DNA of 64,000 bases from JAKFWF01 sp963732635 (lineage in GTDB: Bacteria > Pseudomonadota > Alphaproteobacteria > Rhizobiales > Hyphomicrobiaceae), in NCBI GenBank assembly GCA_963732635.1, contig CAVTAL010000024.1, positions 62,001 to 126,000 on the forward strand, in the 5' to 3' direction. The notes under the pieces were generated by a model, which saw only the letters and a list, made by a program, of their open reading frames with translations, had not been told where the DNA came from and did not search any database. Made by a program: the position numbers and the translations under genes. Below are positions 40,544 through 50,023 of this stretch, piece by piece. The first letter of the stretch is position 1; each line of letters opens with the position of its first letter.

Positions 40544-41665
40544 CGTTCGCTCATCGTGATGGCGAGATCGGCCAATTCGCGCTCGATCTCCGGCAGCGTC
40601 ACGAGCCCGACGCATGCACGCGCGCCTCGTTCCATTACGTCGCCGCGCACGAGCTTCTTGGCGAGGACCACCGCCGGCGTCGTCGGAATATAAGGGCCAT
40701 GCCCCTGCCGCGCGACGAGATGCCAGACGATGCGCTTCGCGGACCCACCAGCGTCGACACCTTCGAGTTCGACGAACATACCGCCGACGTCGCTGCCGAG
40801 AAAAGGCAGCCGCCGCTTGATTGCCAGCAACGGCGCGGCAATGGCATCGGGCCGGCGCATCAGGCCAAACCGGCCCGGCCATGACAGCGCCCACAGACCC
40901 AAATGAAACAGCGTCACTTCGACGCCGGCGCGGAAGTCTACGGTCTTCAAGTCGGGGTATCGCTCGGGAAACAGCATCAGGTCGGGCACATTGCAATAGC
41001 CCATCCATCGCCATGCGCCGTCGGGAAAGCGATGCCTCGACAGTCCTTGCCAGCCGTGCACCGTGATCCACGCGCCACCGCGCTTCATGCGGAAGGGCTG
41101 ACCGAGCCCGCCCAGAATCGATGCGGTCGTCGCCGGACCTGGATCAAAACTGTTGCCGGGCGATATGCCATGTCGCATCGCGTCGAGCATGGCGAACCGT
41201 GGCGCGAAATGGTCGAGCACCGCCGCCGAGAGTCGCCGGCACCGTGCTTGCCCCGCTCGTCGCCAGCACACCGTGCGCGCGCGCCTCCTGGTCGAGATCC
41301 CGATCGCGCGCGAAGCCGGTGACGAATTCGGCGGCATCCGCCAGATCGATATAATGCGCGCCGTTGCCGATGGCGGCCCGGGCCAGCCCGAAATCCTGCG
41401 CCTGAAACGGCCCCGAAGCATTGATGACAACGGTTGGTGCGATAGCGGACAGCACCGCCGCGTCGGGCTTCATCGCATCGAAAGTGGCCGCCTCAACCTT
41501 GGCAACGGCGGTCAACGCCAGTTGCGCTGCAGCCTGCCGGGCCTTTGCCAGCGAACGCCCGGCCACGACGATCTCGAATCCAGGTTCACGCGACAGCCGT
41601 TCGGCCGCGCGCGCGCCAAATGCGCCATAACCGCCGACGATCAGAATGCGAGGCTTGAGGCTCAT
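40540..41665 (-). CDS. saccharopine dehydrogenase-like NAD(P)-binding protein (one frame break)
   Basis: A protein of about 374 residues with an N-terminal Rossmann fold (PRILIVGGYGAFGARAAERL) and the saccharopine-dehydrogenase-like continuation FEIVVAGRSLAKARQAAAQL, TVVINASGPFQAQDFGLARA and GNGAHYIDLADAAEFVTGFA. After a break near 41240 it continues DHFAPRFAMLDAMRHGISPG to LVRGDVMERGARACVGLV. The start at 41665 (MSLKPRIL) is chosen because the fold begins at once. Its stop overlaps the DUF4166 start, so the two products probably work together. Reaction unknown. Confidence 0.8.
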
Positions 41666-41685
41666 GCGCCAGCTACCATCGACAT

Positions 41686-42264
41686 TCAATGATCGCCATT
41701 TTTGACCTTGCTTTCGGTACCGACGCCGACTGGCCCAGCCGATTTGTCGCCATGGCCGGCGATCTTGTCCGACAGCGCCAGCATCAAGCTCGAAATAACG
41801 AACACCAGATGCACGACGACATACCAGAACATCTCCCGGTCAGTGACGGTCTTGAGTGACATGAATTGCTTCAACAGCTGGATCGCGGAAATGGCGACGA
41901 TCGAGGACAGCAGTTTGAGCTTGAGGCCGGTGAAGTCGATCGTACCCATCCATTCCGGCCAATCGCGGTGGTTGGTGTGATCGATCTTGGACACGAAATT
42001 TTCGTAGCCGGAGAAGATCACGATCACCAGCAGCGAGCCGGTAAAAGCGAGATCGACGAGGCTCAGCACGCCAAGAATGACCTGCGCCTCGCTGGCCCAG
42101 ATCGCGGTCACGGCGATGTGCCAGAACTCCTGCGCGAACTTGACGAACAGCACGACCAGACTGAGCGCAAGCCCGGCGTAGATCGGCGCCAGCATCCATC
42201 GGCTGGCAAATAGGAAAGCTTCGAGCGCCTTCTCAAGCGCGGCGCAAATCCGTGCATAGGTCAA
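41686..42264 (-). CDS. YqhA/UPF0114-family (TIGR00645) membrane protein
   Basis: A 192-residue membrane protein with four predicted helices. Family features are the N-terminal ALEKALEAFLFASRWMLAPI, the loop YENFVSKIDHTNHRDWPEWM followed by GTIDFTGLKLKLLSSIVAIS, and the last helix YVVVHLVFVISSLMLALSDK. Length is normal. The biochemical role is unknown. It lies 21 bases upstream of the saccharopine-dehydrogenase-like gene on the same strand. Confidence 0.88.
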   Translation of the reverse strand: MTYARICAALEKALEAFLFASRWMLAPIYAGLALSLVVLFVKFAQEFWHIAVTAIWASEAQVILGVLSLVDLAFTGSLLVIVIFSGYENFVSKIDHTNHRDWPEWMGTIDFTGLKLKLLSSIVAISAIQLLKQFMSLKTVTDREMFWYVVVHLVFVISSLMLALSDKIAGHGDKSAGPVGVGTESKVKNGDH

Positions 42265-42363
42265 TTCTGGAACTCCTCATCGGCCCGGACCAGCGAGGTG
42301 CTAATCCGCGTTATCGAGGCGTTGTTGTGGGTATTGGACGGAGCGTTGGCAATAGGCCCCGCG

Positions 42364-43626
42364 TCAACGCGTGCGTGCGGCCGTTCGCTTGCGCGGCCCC
42401 GGCAATGGTTGCCCATCGCGGAAAGCCAGCGCCTTAGCTGCCGCCCTCTTTCGCAGTTCGAGCCACTTCCGGCAGCTCGCCAGACTGGGATCGCACAGCA
42501 CTTCTTCCGGAATCGCGGCGTCGAGGCTTGCGCGGCCTTGCATCAGACTCGCTGGTGTCGACTGCCGCGCGTCGTTGGGGTACTTCGGCTGCCGGCCGGC
42601 GCTGAGGTCGGACGACGGCAGCACCGACGACAGGATCGGTCGCTGCGATGCTGCCAGTTGTGGAGACCGGCGAGGCTGCGGATAGCGCCGGTCCGACACG
42701 AACCGGTTCGACGGCCGTAGCTGCGGTCGCGACAACTTGCTGAATTGGAGCTGGGCAGCCTTGCTCAACCGATCCCACTCGGAAACTGCGGCGAGCGAAG
42801 CGCCGCAAACGGCTAAAGGGCCGTGAGCGGCCACCTCCTCTGGGCCGGCCTGCTGAACCACATAGCGCCTTTCGCAAACACCGATATGCGGTGGCACCTT
42901 GGTTTGCTCGAAGGCATCGTAGCCTTCCTTCAGGTTCTGCCAGAAGGCGAACCAATCGCTATTCGCGTAGGTGGCCATGTTCGCGTCAGTCATGCGGAAA
43001 GGAAATACGTGCACGTGAACGCGATCCTGACCACCCTTGATCGCGCGCTCGGCCAGATCATAGATCTCAGCGACGACGGAATTCGTCATCGCGAAGCAGC
43101 CGACCGACGAGCAGCCGCCGTGCACCAGGATGTAGGAGCCGGTGCGCTGGTTGATCTTATCGAAGGCGTTCGGGAAACCGAGATTGAGCGAGCGCGGGTG
43201 ACGACCGATCAGGTGCAGTTGCTTACGCGTGACTTCGTAGAAGCCTTCCGGAGTCTGCTTGTCGCCCTCGTGGATCTTCGGTCCGATGGTGCCAGACCAG
43301 TGACAAACGGGATAGGTGTCCAGCAGCACATAACGGCCGCCTGAGCGCATCCAGATCTCCAGCTCGGACTCGGCCTTGAAGATGCGAATGAAAACTTCGT
43401 TGCCGGCCTTCAGCCCCTTGGACGACAAGCGCTGTTCGAAGCTCGCCAGATCAGGGGTGCCAGGCAGCGGCAGGCTGCCGACGGCGGCAGCCCGTTGCCG
43501 CTCGACCCGGTCGGAGGCTACATCCTTCAACTCGATGCTGACTGCGCCGGCGGACAACGCGGTAACGGCCAGAGCAACCGCCATCACCGCCGTCGTGCGA
43601 ACCGCTCGCGAAATCCACCTTCGCAT
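42364..43626 (-). CDS. YafK-type L,D-transpeptidase family protein
   Basis: A 420-residue secreted protein with a signal peptide (AVMAVALAVTALSAGA). The YkuD-like catalytic domain (about 85-250) has IRIFKAESELEIWM, YPVCHWSGTIGPKIHEGDKQ, PEGFY and the active-site motif HGGCSSVGCFAMTN with its cysteine, then FPFRMTDANM. About 150 C-terminal residues are low-complexity, rich in Ser, Arg and Pro, and differ from the paralog next door. It would form or cut 3-3 peptidoglycan cross-links or attach a protein to the wall. Confidence 0.88.
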   Translation of the reverse strand: MRRWISRAVRTTAVMAVALAVTALSAGAVSIELKDVASDRVERQRAAAVGSLPLPGTPDLASFEQRLSSKGLKAGNEVFIRIFKAESELEIWMRSGGRYVLLDTYPVCHWSGTIGPKIHEGDKQTPEGFYEVTRKQLHLIGRHPRSLNLGFPNAFDKINQRTGSYILVHGGCSSVGCFAMTNSVVAEIYDLAERAIKGGQDRVHVHVFPFRMTDANMATYANSDWFAFWQNLKEGYDAFEQTKVPPHIGVCERRYVVQQAGPEEVAAHGPLAVCGASLAAVSEWDRLSKAAQLQFSKLSRPQLRPSNRFVSDRRYPQPRRSPQLAASQRPILSSVLPSSDLSAGRQPKYPNDARQSTPASLMQGRASLDAAIPEEVLCDPSLASCRKWLELRKRAAAKALAFRDGQPLPGPRKRTAARTR

Positions 43627-43801
43627 TCCTGCAGAGCCCCTTAACTCGAATACTACCGGGATCGCCCTGCGGGCGCTGAACGGATATCAAACCATGCACA
43701 GACTAGCAGTTCGGATGCCCAGCTTGCACTGTAATAAACGACGACACACACTACCCCCAGCACACCGGTGCAGTTCAGCAACGGCGCTCCAATACGATGC
43801 A

Positions 43802-44767
43802 CTATTGCTGGTTGAAACCCAAAGCTGACGACGATTTCTTGGTTGCACCGAACCCGAGACCAAAAGACGGCGCCGATGCCGTCGCGGCCGGCTGCGACGC
43901 GATCCCGCTGCTGGCGATGCTGCGCATTTTCGGTCCCGGCACGACGACGGTCTCCGCGTCGGCGACCTGACCGGTCGACGGCTTGAATGGCTCCGGCGGC
44001 TGCTGCTCATAGGCCGGGCAGGCACGCTCCGCATCGAGTTTGACCTGCTGGATGCCACCGCGCCACTTCGGATTGACCACGTATTTGCGATCGCAAACCG
44101 CCACCTGCGGCAACTGTCGGGTGGTTTCGAAGTAATCGTAGCCTTCCTTCAGCGACGCCCAGAATTTCAGCGCCGCGTGATTGTGATGGCGCGCCAGATT
44201 GGCGTCGGTCATGCGGAACGGGAAGGCATGTACCTGAAAGCCATCCTGGCCACCGATGAACGCCTCCCGCGCGAGGGCGTAAATCTCCTCGACGAATGCG
44301 TCGGTCATGGCGTAGCAGCCGGCCGACTTGCATTTGCCGTGCACCATCAGCGCATCACCAGTGCGCTTGTTGGCGCGGTCGTAAGCGTTCGGGTAGCCGA
44401 TGTTGAAGGCCAAATAGAATTGCGAATTCGGGTTCATCTGATGGCGGGCGACGGAATAAAATCCTTCCGGCGCCTGCTTGTCACCCTGGACGATCTTGGG
44501 GCCGACATCTCCCGACCAGTTACAGATCGGATAGGTCTTGAAGTGGTAGAAGTGGCCGTCTTCGCGCTGCTTCCAGACTTCGAGTTCTGATTCTTCCTTG
44601 AAGATGCGCACGAAAATAGGCGCATTGGTCTTCATCTGCTTCTTGCCCAGAAGCATCTGCGCTTCCTTGGACAACGGACGCAGATGTGGCGGCACGTCGA
44701 TCTGGCCGCAAGCTGCGAGAGCCAGACCGGCGGCGATGACAAGGCCGCTTCGTATGAGGTTCTGCAT
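43802..44767 (-). CDS. YafK-type L,D-transpeptidase family lipoprotein
   Basis: A 321-residue paralog of the preceding gene. It begins MQNLIRSGLVIAAGLALAAC, a lipoprotein signal with the lipobox LAAC, so the protein is probably lipid-anchored. The catalytic domain contains VRIFKEESELEVWK, YPICNWSGDVGPKIVQGDKQ, PEGFY, the active-site motif HGKCKSAGCYAMTD and FPFRMTDANLARHHN. The start at 44767 is chosen for the lipobox. A CtrA-type site lies 71-86 bases upstream. The tandem arrangement suggests duplication followed by divergence. Confidence 0.9.
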   Translation of the reverse strand: MQNLIRSGLVIAAGLALAACGQIDVPPHLRPLSKEAQMLLGKKQMKTNAPIFVRIFKEESELEVWKQREDGHFYHFKTYPICNWSGDVGPKIVQGDKQAPEGFYSVARHQMNPNSQFYLAFNIGYPNAYDRANKRTGDALMVHGKCKSAGCYAMTDAFVEEIYALAREAFIGGQDGFQVHAFPFRMTDANLARHHNHAALKFWASLKEGYDYFETTRQLPQVAVCDRKYVVNPKWRGGIQQVKLDAERACPAYEQQPPEPFKPSTGQVADAETVVVPGPKMRSIASSGIASQPAATASAPSFGLGFGATKKSSSALGFNQQ

Positions 44768-44837
44768 TCTTCCTTCCAGGCCGATCAAGCGATACACCGT
44801 GCCCCTGGCGCACGCCGATCCCCTAGTCCCTCAGTCA

Positions 44838-44853
44838 TTAACACCCGGTTAAC
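44838..44853. promoter_or_regulatory. CtrA-type binding site upstream of an L,D-transpeptidase gene
   Basis: TTAACACCCGGTTAAC contains TTAA-N7-TTAA, the full recognition pattern of the cell-cycle regulator CtrA in alphaproteobacteria. It lies in the spacer between the accA stop (44975) and the lipoprotein transpeptidase start (44767), 71 bases upstream of that start, a normal distance for promoter control. The surrounding bases are unusually AT-rich for this window. Confidence 0.6.
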
Positions 44854-44974
44854 GTTAGTGATTCGTTACCACTTTTCGGAGGCTGGGCCAATGCCCATCG
44901 TGCATCCGAATGGCCTCAGGATTCCCCCTCGATTCGGGCGGAATTCAGGTTGGTGTTTTGCTCAATTCGAAACG

Positions 44975-45985
44975 TCAGATGGTCTGACCGATGGCCATGA
45001 ACCGATCCTGACGCTGCCGACGCACCTGGCCGGGCGCCATGCTGTCGAACTCGGCCAACGCCTTGCCGATGGCGTCGCCGGTCGATTTGAGCATTGCCGC
45101 GCGGTCTCGATGGGCGCCGCCGATCGGTTCCGGGATGATGCCGTCTATCACCTTCAATTGCAGCAGATCCTGAGCAGTGATCTTCATGTTGGTGGCGGCG
45201 TCGATGGCACGCGCCGCGTCACGCCACAGGATCGAGGCGGCGGCTTCCGGCGAGGCGACAGTGTAGATCGCGTGCTCCAGCATCAAAATGCGATTGGCGG
45301 TGGCAATTGCGACCGCGCCGCCCGACCCGCCCTCGCCAATCACCACCGAGATGATCGGCACGCCGAGGCCGAGGCAGACGTCGGTCGAACGCGCGATGGC
45401 TTCGGCCTGACCGCGCTCCTCGGCGCCGATGCCGGGATAAGCGCCGGGCGTGTCGATCAAAGTGATCACCGGCATGTCGAAGCGTTCCGCCAGTTCCATC
45501 AGCCGGATCGCCTTGCGGTAACCCTCGGGCTTCGCCATGCCGAAGTTGTGGTGGATGCGGCCCTCGGTGTCGGCGCCCTTCTCGTGACCCATGACGATGA
45601 CCGACCGGCCACGGAATGATCCCATGCCGCCCATTATCGCCGCGTCCTCTGCAAAGAACCGATCGCCGGACAACGGCGTGAAGTCGTCAATCAGCGTATC
45701 GATGAACGCAAGTGTATGCGGCCGGTCCTGATGCCGGGCGACCTGCGTTTTCTGCCAGGGAGTTAGCTTGGCATAGATATCGACCAGCGCCTGATGCGCC
45801 TTCTGCTTGAGCTTGGCGATCTCTTCGGCGATCGACACCGAATTGTCGCCAGCATTGAGCGCCGAAAGTTCGGCAATCTTGCTCTCGAGTTCCGCGATCG
45901 GCTTCTCAAAATCGAGATAGGTTTTGATCGGCCCGCGATCGGTCGCCGGCGTGGTTTGCTGGTTCAAAGGTCTAACCTCGGCCAC
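44975..45985 (-). CDS. accA: acetyl-CoA carboxylase carboxyltransferase subunit alpha
   Basis: A 336-residue carboxyltransferase alpha chain. The N-terminal helical part has YLDFEKPIAELESKIAELSA. The crotonase-like domain has GHEKGADTEGRIHHNFGMAK, PEGYRKAIRLMELAERF, TLIDTPGAYPGIGAEERGQA and VIGEGGSGGAVAIATANRIL. Together with AccD it transfers the carboxyl group from biotin to acetyl-CoA, making malonyl-CoA for fatty acids. Length normal, frame intact. Confidence 0.97.
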   Translation of the reverse strand: MAEVRPLNQQTTPATDRGPIKTYLDFEKPIAELESKIAELSALNAGDNSVSIAEEIAKLKQKAHQALVDIYAKLTPWQKTQVARHQDRPHTLAFIDTLIDDFTPLSGDRFFAEDAAIMGGMGSFRGRSVIVMGHEKGADTEGRIHHNFGMAKPEGYRKAIRLMELAERFDMPVITLIDTPGAYPGIGAEERGQAEAIARSTDVCLGLGVPIISVVIGEGGSGGAVAIATANRILMLEHAIYTVASPEAAASILWRDAARAIDAATNMKITAQDLLQLKVIDGIIPEPIGGAHRDRAAMLKSTGDAIGKALAEFDSMAPGQVRRQRQDRFMAIGQTI

Positions 45986-46152
45986 GAATGAGCCGCCCGG
46001 AACACCCAGGCCGGCTCGCGTTCAAGTTTCAGCCCGCATTCGCCATGCCTGAGGCCAGCAAGTCAAGGCAAGTAAGGGCTGCATTGTAAATCGCCAGACC
46101 ATGTCTAGATTGCCCTTGAACTACCATATCAGCGTAGCGCGAGGAGAATTTC

Positions 46153-46611
46153 ATGAGCAAATCGACCGCGGCCGCCCCGCTTGCCCGCTACGCCGCTTGG
46201 CAACGCAAGGGAGATTTTGTCTTCCTGTCGGGCGTCATCGCCGTCGATCCGGCGGCCGGAAAGATCGTGCGGGGGTTCGACGATATTCCACCAGATGCCA
46301 GACAAGCCATTGGCATAACTGGAGAATTCTCGGTCGACATCAAACAGGGACCGATCCTGGCACAGAGCTGGGCGGTGTTCGATAAAATTCGCGCCACCAT
46401 GGAAGAGGCCGGTGGCTCGATGGCCGACGTATTCAAACTCGTTCAGTATTTCAAAGATTTACGAGATTTTCCGCTATACAATCAAGTGCGCCGGCAGTTC
46501 TTCCCTACCGATCCGCCTGTGTCCACGGTTGTAGAGGTCTCCGGCATGATGCCGACCGCCGACATCCTGGTCGAGGTCGAGGCGACGGCCTATTTGCCAA
46601 GGTTGCCCTGA
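46153..46611 (+). CDS. RidA/YjgF-family protein
   Basis: A 152-residue member of the RidA superfamily: ARYAAWQRKGDFVFLSGVIA near the start, SWAVFDKIRATMEEAGGSMA, VFKLVQYFKDLRDFPLYNQV and the C-terminal PVSTVVEVSGMMPTADILVE. It is slightly longer than classic RidA (about 128) because of an insertion after VIAVDPAAGKIV. RidA proteins hydrolyse reactive imines or enamines; this subgroup may have another substrate. GAGGAG lies seven bases before the ATG. Confidence 0.88.
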   Translation: MSKSTAAAPLARYAAWQRKGDFVFLSGVIAVDPAAGKIVRGFDDIPPDARQAIGITGEFSVDIKQGPILAQSWAVFDKIRATMEEAGGSMADVFKLVQYFKDLRDFPLYNQVRRQFFPTDPPVSTVVEVSGMMPTADILVEVEATAYLPRLP

Positions 46612-46626
46612 AGACCCCGGCCCGCC

Positions 46627-47428
46627 TCACGCCAAGCGGTCCAGCCCGAACCGCTTCACATCCTTCAGCAGTTTGATGAACTCAAGCGCCTGGAATTCGG
46701 CGGTCAGGCGGCCCTTTTCGGCGGTCCCGCGCGAGGCGTCGCCAGCGGCGCCCGATTCGTGCAGGTCCTGGGCGATCCAGCCGAAGGCATTGAAGCCGGT
46801 CGGCCGCAGGATGTCGAATTCTCGTGCGATTTCAATGGTGGTTGGCGCGAAATTACCAGCGTATTCCATATGCACGAGATCAGGTCGGAAGTGCAGCATC
46901 ATCGAGGTCTCGATGTCGCCGGCATGAATGCCAACCGCCAATTCTTGGTCGGTATAGAGCCCCGGCGGCCGGCCTAGCCGGCTCCACGCCGCCGACACCA
47001 CCAGCATCTGGTGCCGGACCCGCAATTCCCGCGCGACGATGCCCAGAATATCGACGTTGCCGCCGTGCGAGTTGACCATCACGAGTTTGCGCAGGCCCGC
47101 CCGATGCACCGCCTCGCCGATTTCGACCCAGGCGCGCATCGCCGTCTCAGCCGACAAGGTGATGGTGCCGGGTGAACGCAAATGCTCGTTCGATTTGCCG
47201 ATGCTCTGGGTCGGCAGCACCAGAATATGCAGGTCCTCCGGCAGCCGCTGCAAGCACTTCGCTGATCATGCCATCGGCGATCACCGTGTCGGTCGAGACC
47301 GGCAGATGGGGGCCGTGCTGCTCGATCGCCGCCACCGGCAGCACCGCAATCGTCGTTTCAGGGTCGAGGCCGACGAAATCCTTGGTGGTCAACTCACTCC
47401 AGCGGTGCATTTTCGTCATTGGTCGCAT
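46627..47428 (-). CDS. creatininase-family amidohydrolase (one frame break)
   Basis: A protein of about 266 residues. It shows the creatininase metal ligands in VLPVAAIEQHGPHLPVSTDT (Glu and His), the block TLSAETAMRAWVEIGEAVHR, LVMVNSHGGNVDILGIVARE with the metal histidine and aspartate region, and VGIHAGDIETSMMLHFRPDL. The frame breaks near 47253, between VLAAAAG and RLPEDLHILVLP. The start at 47428 (MRPMTKMHRWSELT) is the best of several. Members include creatinine amidohydrolases and riboflavin/F420-pathway enzymes; the substrate is open. Confidence 0.85.
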
Positions 47429-47550
47429 TTGCGTGCCTCGTTGCGGTTCGCCAATCGCGCGTTCCTGCAAACTGCCCCCATTGCGCTTCGGCGTGCAACC
47501 CTCTTCAATGGCCGCAGCGGGCAGTATCCGTGCCGTGAAGGAGTTGAGCT

Positions 47551-47970
47551 TTGCGAATTCGACTGATAGCGAGCGCCTTGCTGCTGGCGATGGCGGGCGC
47601 GCCTGCCCAAGCGGCCGAGCCCGCGACTGGCTTCGCCTGCACGTTCAAGATCGGCTCGACGCTGACCTACGACAAGTCGAAGTTCCGCCGCGTGGTGGCC
47701 AAGCCGATTGCGTTCGAAATCGCCGGCGTCGACCTCGACGGCCAGAAAGCCGAGCTGATTACGCCGCAGGGCCGCGGTCCGCTGCGGATCGTGCGCGCGC
47801 TCAACGCCAACCACTACCTCGAAATCGTCGGCGAGGGCTTCCTCAACATCACCACGATCTACGATCGGGACGCCAAGGTCGGCAACCATCCGGCGGTGCA
47901 CTCGCGCCACTTCGGCCTGTTCGGAGAGCCGGTCGTCGCCCAGTACCAAGGCTCCTGCCTGCCGAAATGA
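47551..47970 (+). CDS. secreted protein of unknown function
   Basis: A 139-residue protein with a clear signal peptide (RIRLIASALLLAMAGAPAQA). TTG at 47551 is the likely start: AAGGAG lies about seven bases upstream and no ATG or GTG gives the signal peptide. The mature part contains two cysteines (FACTFKIGSTL and QYQGSCLPK) and beta-strand-like segments (LEIVGEGFLNITTIYDRDAK). No family recognised. It is divergent from the creatininase-like gene. Confidence 0.65.
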   Translation: MRIRLIASALLLAMAGAPAQAAEPATGFACTFKIGSTLTYDKSKFRRVVAKPIAFEIAGVDLDGQKAELITPQGRGPLRIVRALNANHYLEIVGEGFLNITTIYDRDAKVGNHPAVHSRHFGLFGEPVVAQYQGSCLPK

Positions 47971-48066
47971 TCACGACCTAGCATCCCGATCGTGTGGCTT
48001 ATGATTTCGAAGTCGCGTCGGAGCCTGCAGGAAGAATGAAGCGGACTTCGAACCGCACAGGATTGA

Positions 48067-50004
48067 ATGCACATGCTGAAGAAGCTGCTGATCGCCAATC
48101 GCGGCGAAATCGCCTGCCGCATCATTCGCACCGCGCGGCGGATGAGGATCAAGACCGTTGCCGTCTATTCCGATGCGGACGCCAAGGCGATGCACGCGCG
48201 CGATGCCGACGAGGCCATCTACATCGGGGCAGCACCGGCAACTGACAGCTACTTGAGGATCGACAAGATCATCCAAGCCGCGATTGACACAGGCGCCAAC
48301 GCCATCCACCCCGGTTACGGCTTCCTGTCTGAGAACGCCGACCTGCCGGAAGCCTGCGCCAAGGCCGGCATCATCTTCGTCGGCCCGACCGCCGATGCGA
48401 TGCGTGCGCTTGGCGGTAAGGCTGCGGCCAAAGAGATCGCAATCGCGGCCGGCGTGCCTGTGGTGCCCGGCTATCAGGGCGCGGCCCAGGATCTCAAAAC
48501 TCTGAAGTCCGAAGCCAAGCGCATAGGCTATCCGGTAATGATCAAGGCGGTGGCTGGCGGCGGCGGTCGCGGCATGCGTCTCGTCGAAAATGATGCCGAG
48601 TTCGAAAGTCTGCTCGACAGCGCCCAGCGCGAGGCGAAGTCCGCCTTCGGCAACCCGGTCGTGCTGGTTGAGAAGTTCGTGGTCGCGCCGCGCCATATCG
48701 AAGTTCAGGTGTTCGGCGACAGCCACGGCAACGTCGTGCATCTGTTCGAGCGCGACTGCACGCTACAGCGCCGCAACCAGAAGGTGATCGAGGAAGCGCC
48801 GGCCCCTGGCATGTCACCTGAGTTGCGTGAAAAAATCTGCGGCGCAGCGGTCAAGCTCGCGAAATCGGTCGGCTATGCCGGCGCCGGCACCGTCGAGTTC
48901 CTGGTCGAGGGCGGCAAACTCACCGCCAATGCGCCCTGGTACTTCATCGAAATGAACACCCGCCTGCAGGTCGAGCATCCGGTGACTGAGGAGATCACCG
49001 GCCTCGACCTCGTCGAATGGCAGTTGCGCGTGGCGGCCGGCGAAAAGCTGCCGCGCCGGCAGGCCGAAATCCTCATGCACGGCCACGCGATCGAAGGCCG
49101 GCTATGCGCCGAAGACCCGGCCAAGGGCTTCATGCCAAGCGTCGGCCGCATCGACCTGTTCGACATGCCCGAGATTGAAGGCCTGCGGCTCGAGACCGGC
49201 GTCGAAACGGGCGCCGAGATCTCGCCGTTCTACAATTCGATGATTGCAAAGCTGATCGGCATCGGCCCCGACCGGCAGACCGCGATCGACCGACTGACCG
49301 TCGGCCTGGAAGAGCTTGAAATCCTCGGTCCCAAGACCAACGCCGCCTTCCTCGACCGATTGCTCGAACATTCGGACGTGATCGACGGCCTGATGGATAC
49401 CGGCTTCATCGGTCGCGAACTCGAGCACCTTACTTCGATAGACGCGGACGAACTGAAGCGCGGGCTCGGCGATGCGGTTGCACAGCTCATGGCCACCCGG
49501 CGCAACTCACCGCAAAGCGATCCGTGGTCGAGTGCCGACGCCTTCATGCTGGGCGCCCCACGCAAGCAGTTGGTGGCGACCTTGGTCGACGGCGCGCCAC
49601 GGACGTTCAACGTCGAATGGACCGAGTCTGGCTTCGTCTCGGTCGATGGCATGGGGCCGCATCCGGTCGGCGACAATATATTCGCCACGCTGGCCGGCGG
49701 CCGGGCCTACGCCTACGCCGAGAACGTGCGCTACGCCGTCGAATGGCCGACCTACGATATCAACGACATCGCCGACGGCGCATCGGCCGACACTATTCGC
49801 GCGCCGATCAATGGCCGCCTTGCCAAGATCTTCGTCGCCGAAGGTGACGCGATCATAAAGGGTGACAAGGTTGCCGTTGTGGAGGCGATGAAGATGGAGC
49901 ACGTCCTGCACGCCGCGCGCGACGGCACGATCGCCAAGATCGCCGCAAAGGAAGGCGCACAGTTGACGCAGGGAACGCTAATCGCATCGCTGGTGGAAGT
50001 TTGA
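48067..50004 (+). CDS. acyl-CoA carboxylase alpha subunit (biotin carboxylase plus biotin carrier)
   Basis: A 645-residue protein with two parts. Residues 1 to about 450 form a biotin carboxylase: KKLLIANRGEIACRIIRTAR, HPGYGFLSENADLP, the ATP-grasp loop KAVAGGGGRGMRLV and FIEMNTRLQVEHPVTE. The last 75 residues are a biotin carrier domain with the biotinylated lysine in VVEAMKMEHVLH. The size and layout fit propionyl-CoA or 3-methylcrotonyl-CoA carboxylase rather than AccC alone; the carboxyltransferase partner is not nearby, so I do not choose. Starts at 48067 and 48073 are both possible. Confidence 0.9.
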   Translation: MHMLKKLLIANRGEIACRIIRTARRMRIKTVAVYSDADAKAMHARDADEAIYIGAAPATDSYLRIDKIIQAAIDTGANAIHPGYGFLSENADLPEACAKAGIIFVGPTADAMRALGGKAAAKEIAIAAGVPVVPGYQGAAQDLKTLKSEAKRIGYPVMIKAVAGGGGRGMRLVENDAEFESLLDSAQREAKSAFGNPVVLVEKFVVAPRHIEVQVFGDSHGNVVHLFERDCTLQRRNQKVIEEAPAPGMSPELREKICGAAVKLAKSVGYAGAGTVEFLVEGGKLTANAPWYFIEMNTRLQVEHPVTEEITGLDLVEWQLRVAAGEKLPRRQAEILMHGHAIEGRLCAEDPAKGFMPSVGRIDLFDMPEIEGLRLETGVETGAEISPFYNSMIAKLIGIGPDRQTAIDRLTVGLEELEILGPKTNAAFLDRLLEHSDVIDGLMDTGFIGRELEHLTSIDADELKRGLGDAVAQLMATRRNSPQSDPWSSADAFMLGAPRKQLVATLVDGAPRTFNVEWTESGFVSVDGMGPHPVGDNIFATLAGGRAYAYAENVRYAVEWPTYDINDIADGASADTIRAPINGRLAKIFVAEGDAIIKGDKVAVVEAMKMEHVLHAARDGTIAKIAAKEGAQLTQGTLIASLVEV

Positions 50005-50023
50005 GCGACGGGCGCCACCCGCC

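Noticed and set aside
48542..49911. Several antisense frames in the acyl-CoA carboxylase gene
   Set aside because: They overlap a complete, conserved biotin carboxylase/carrier sequence.
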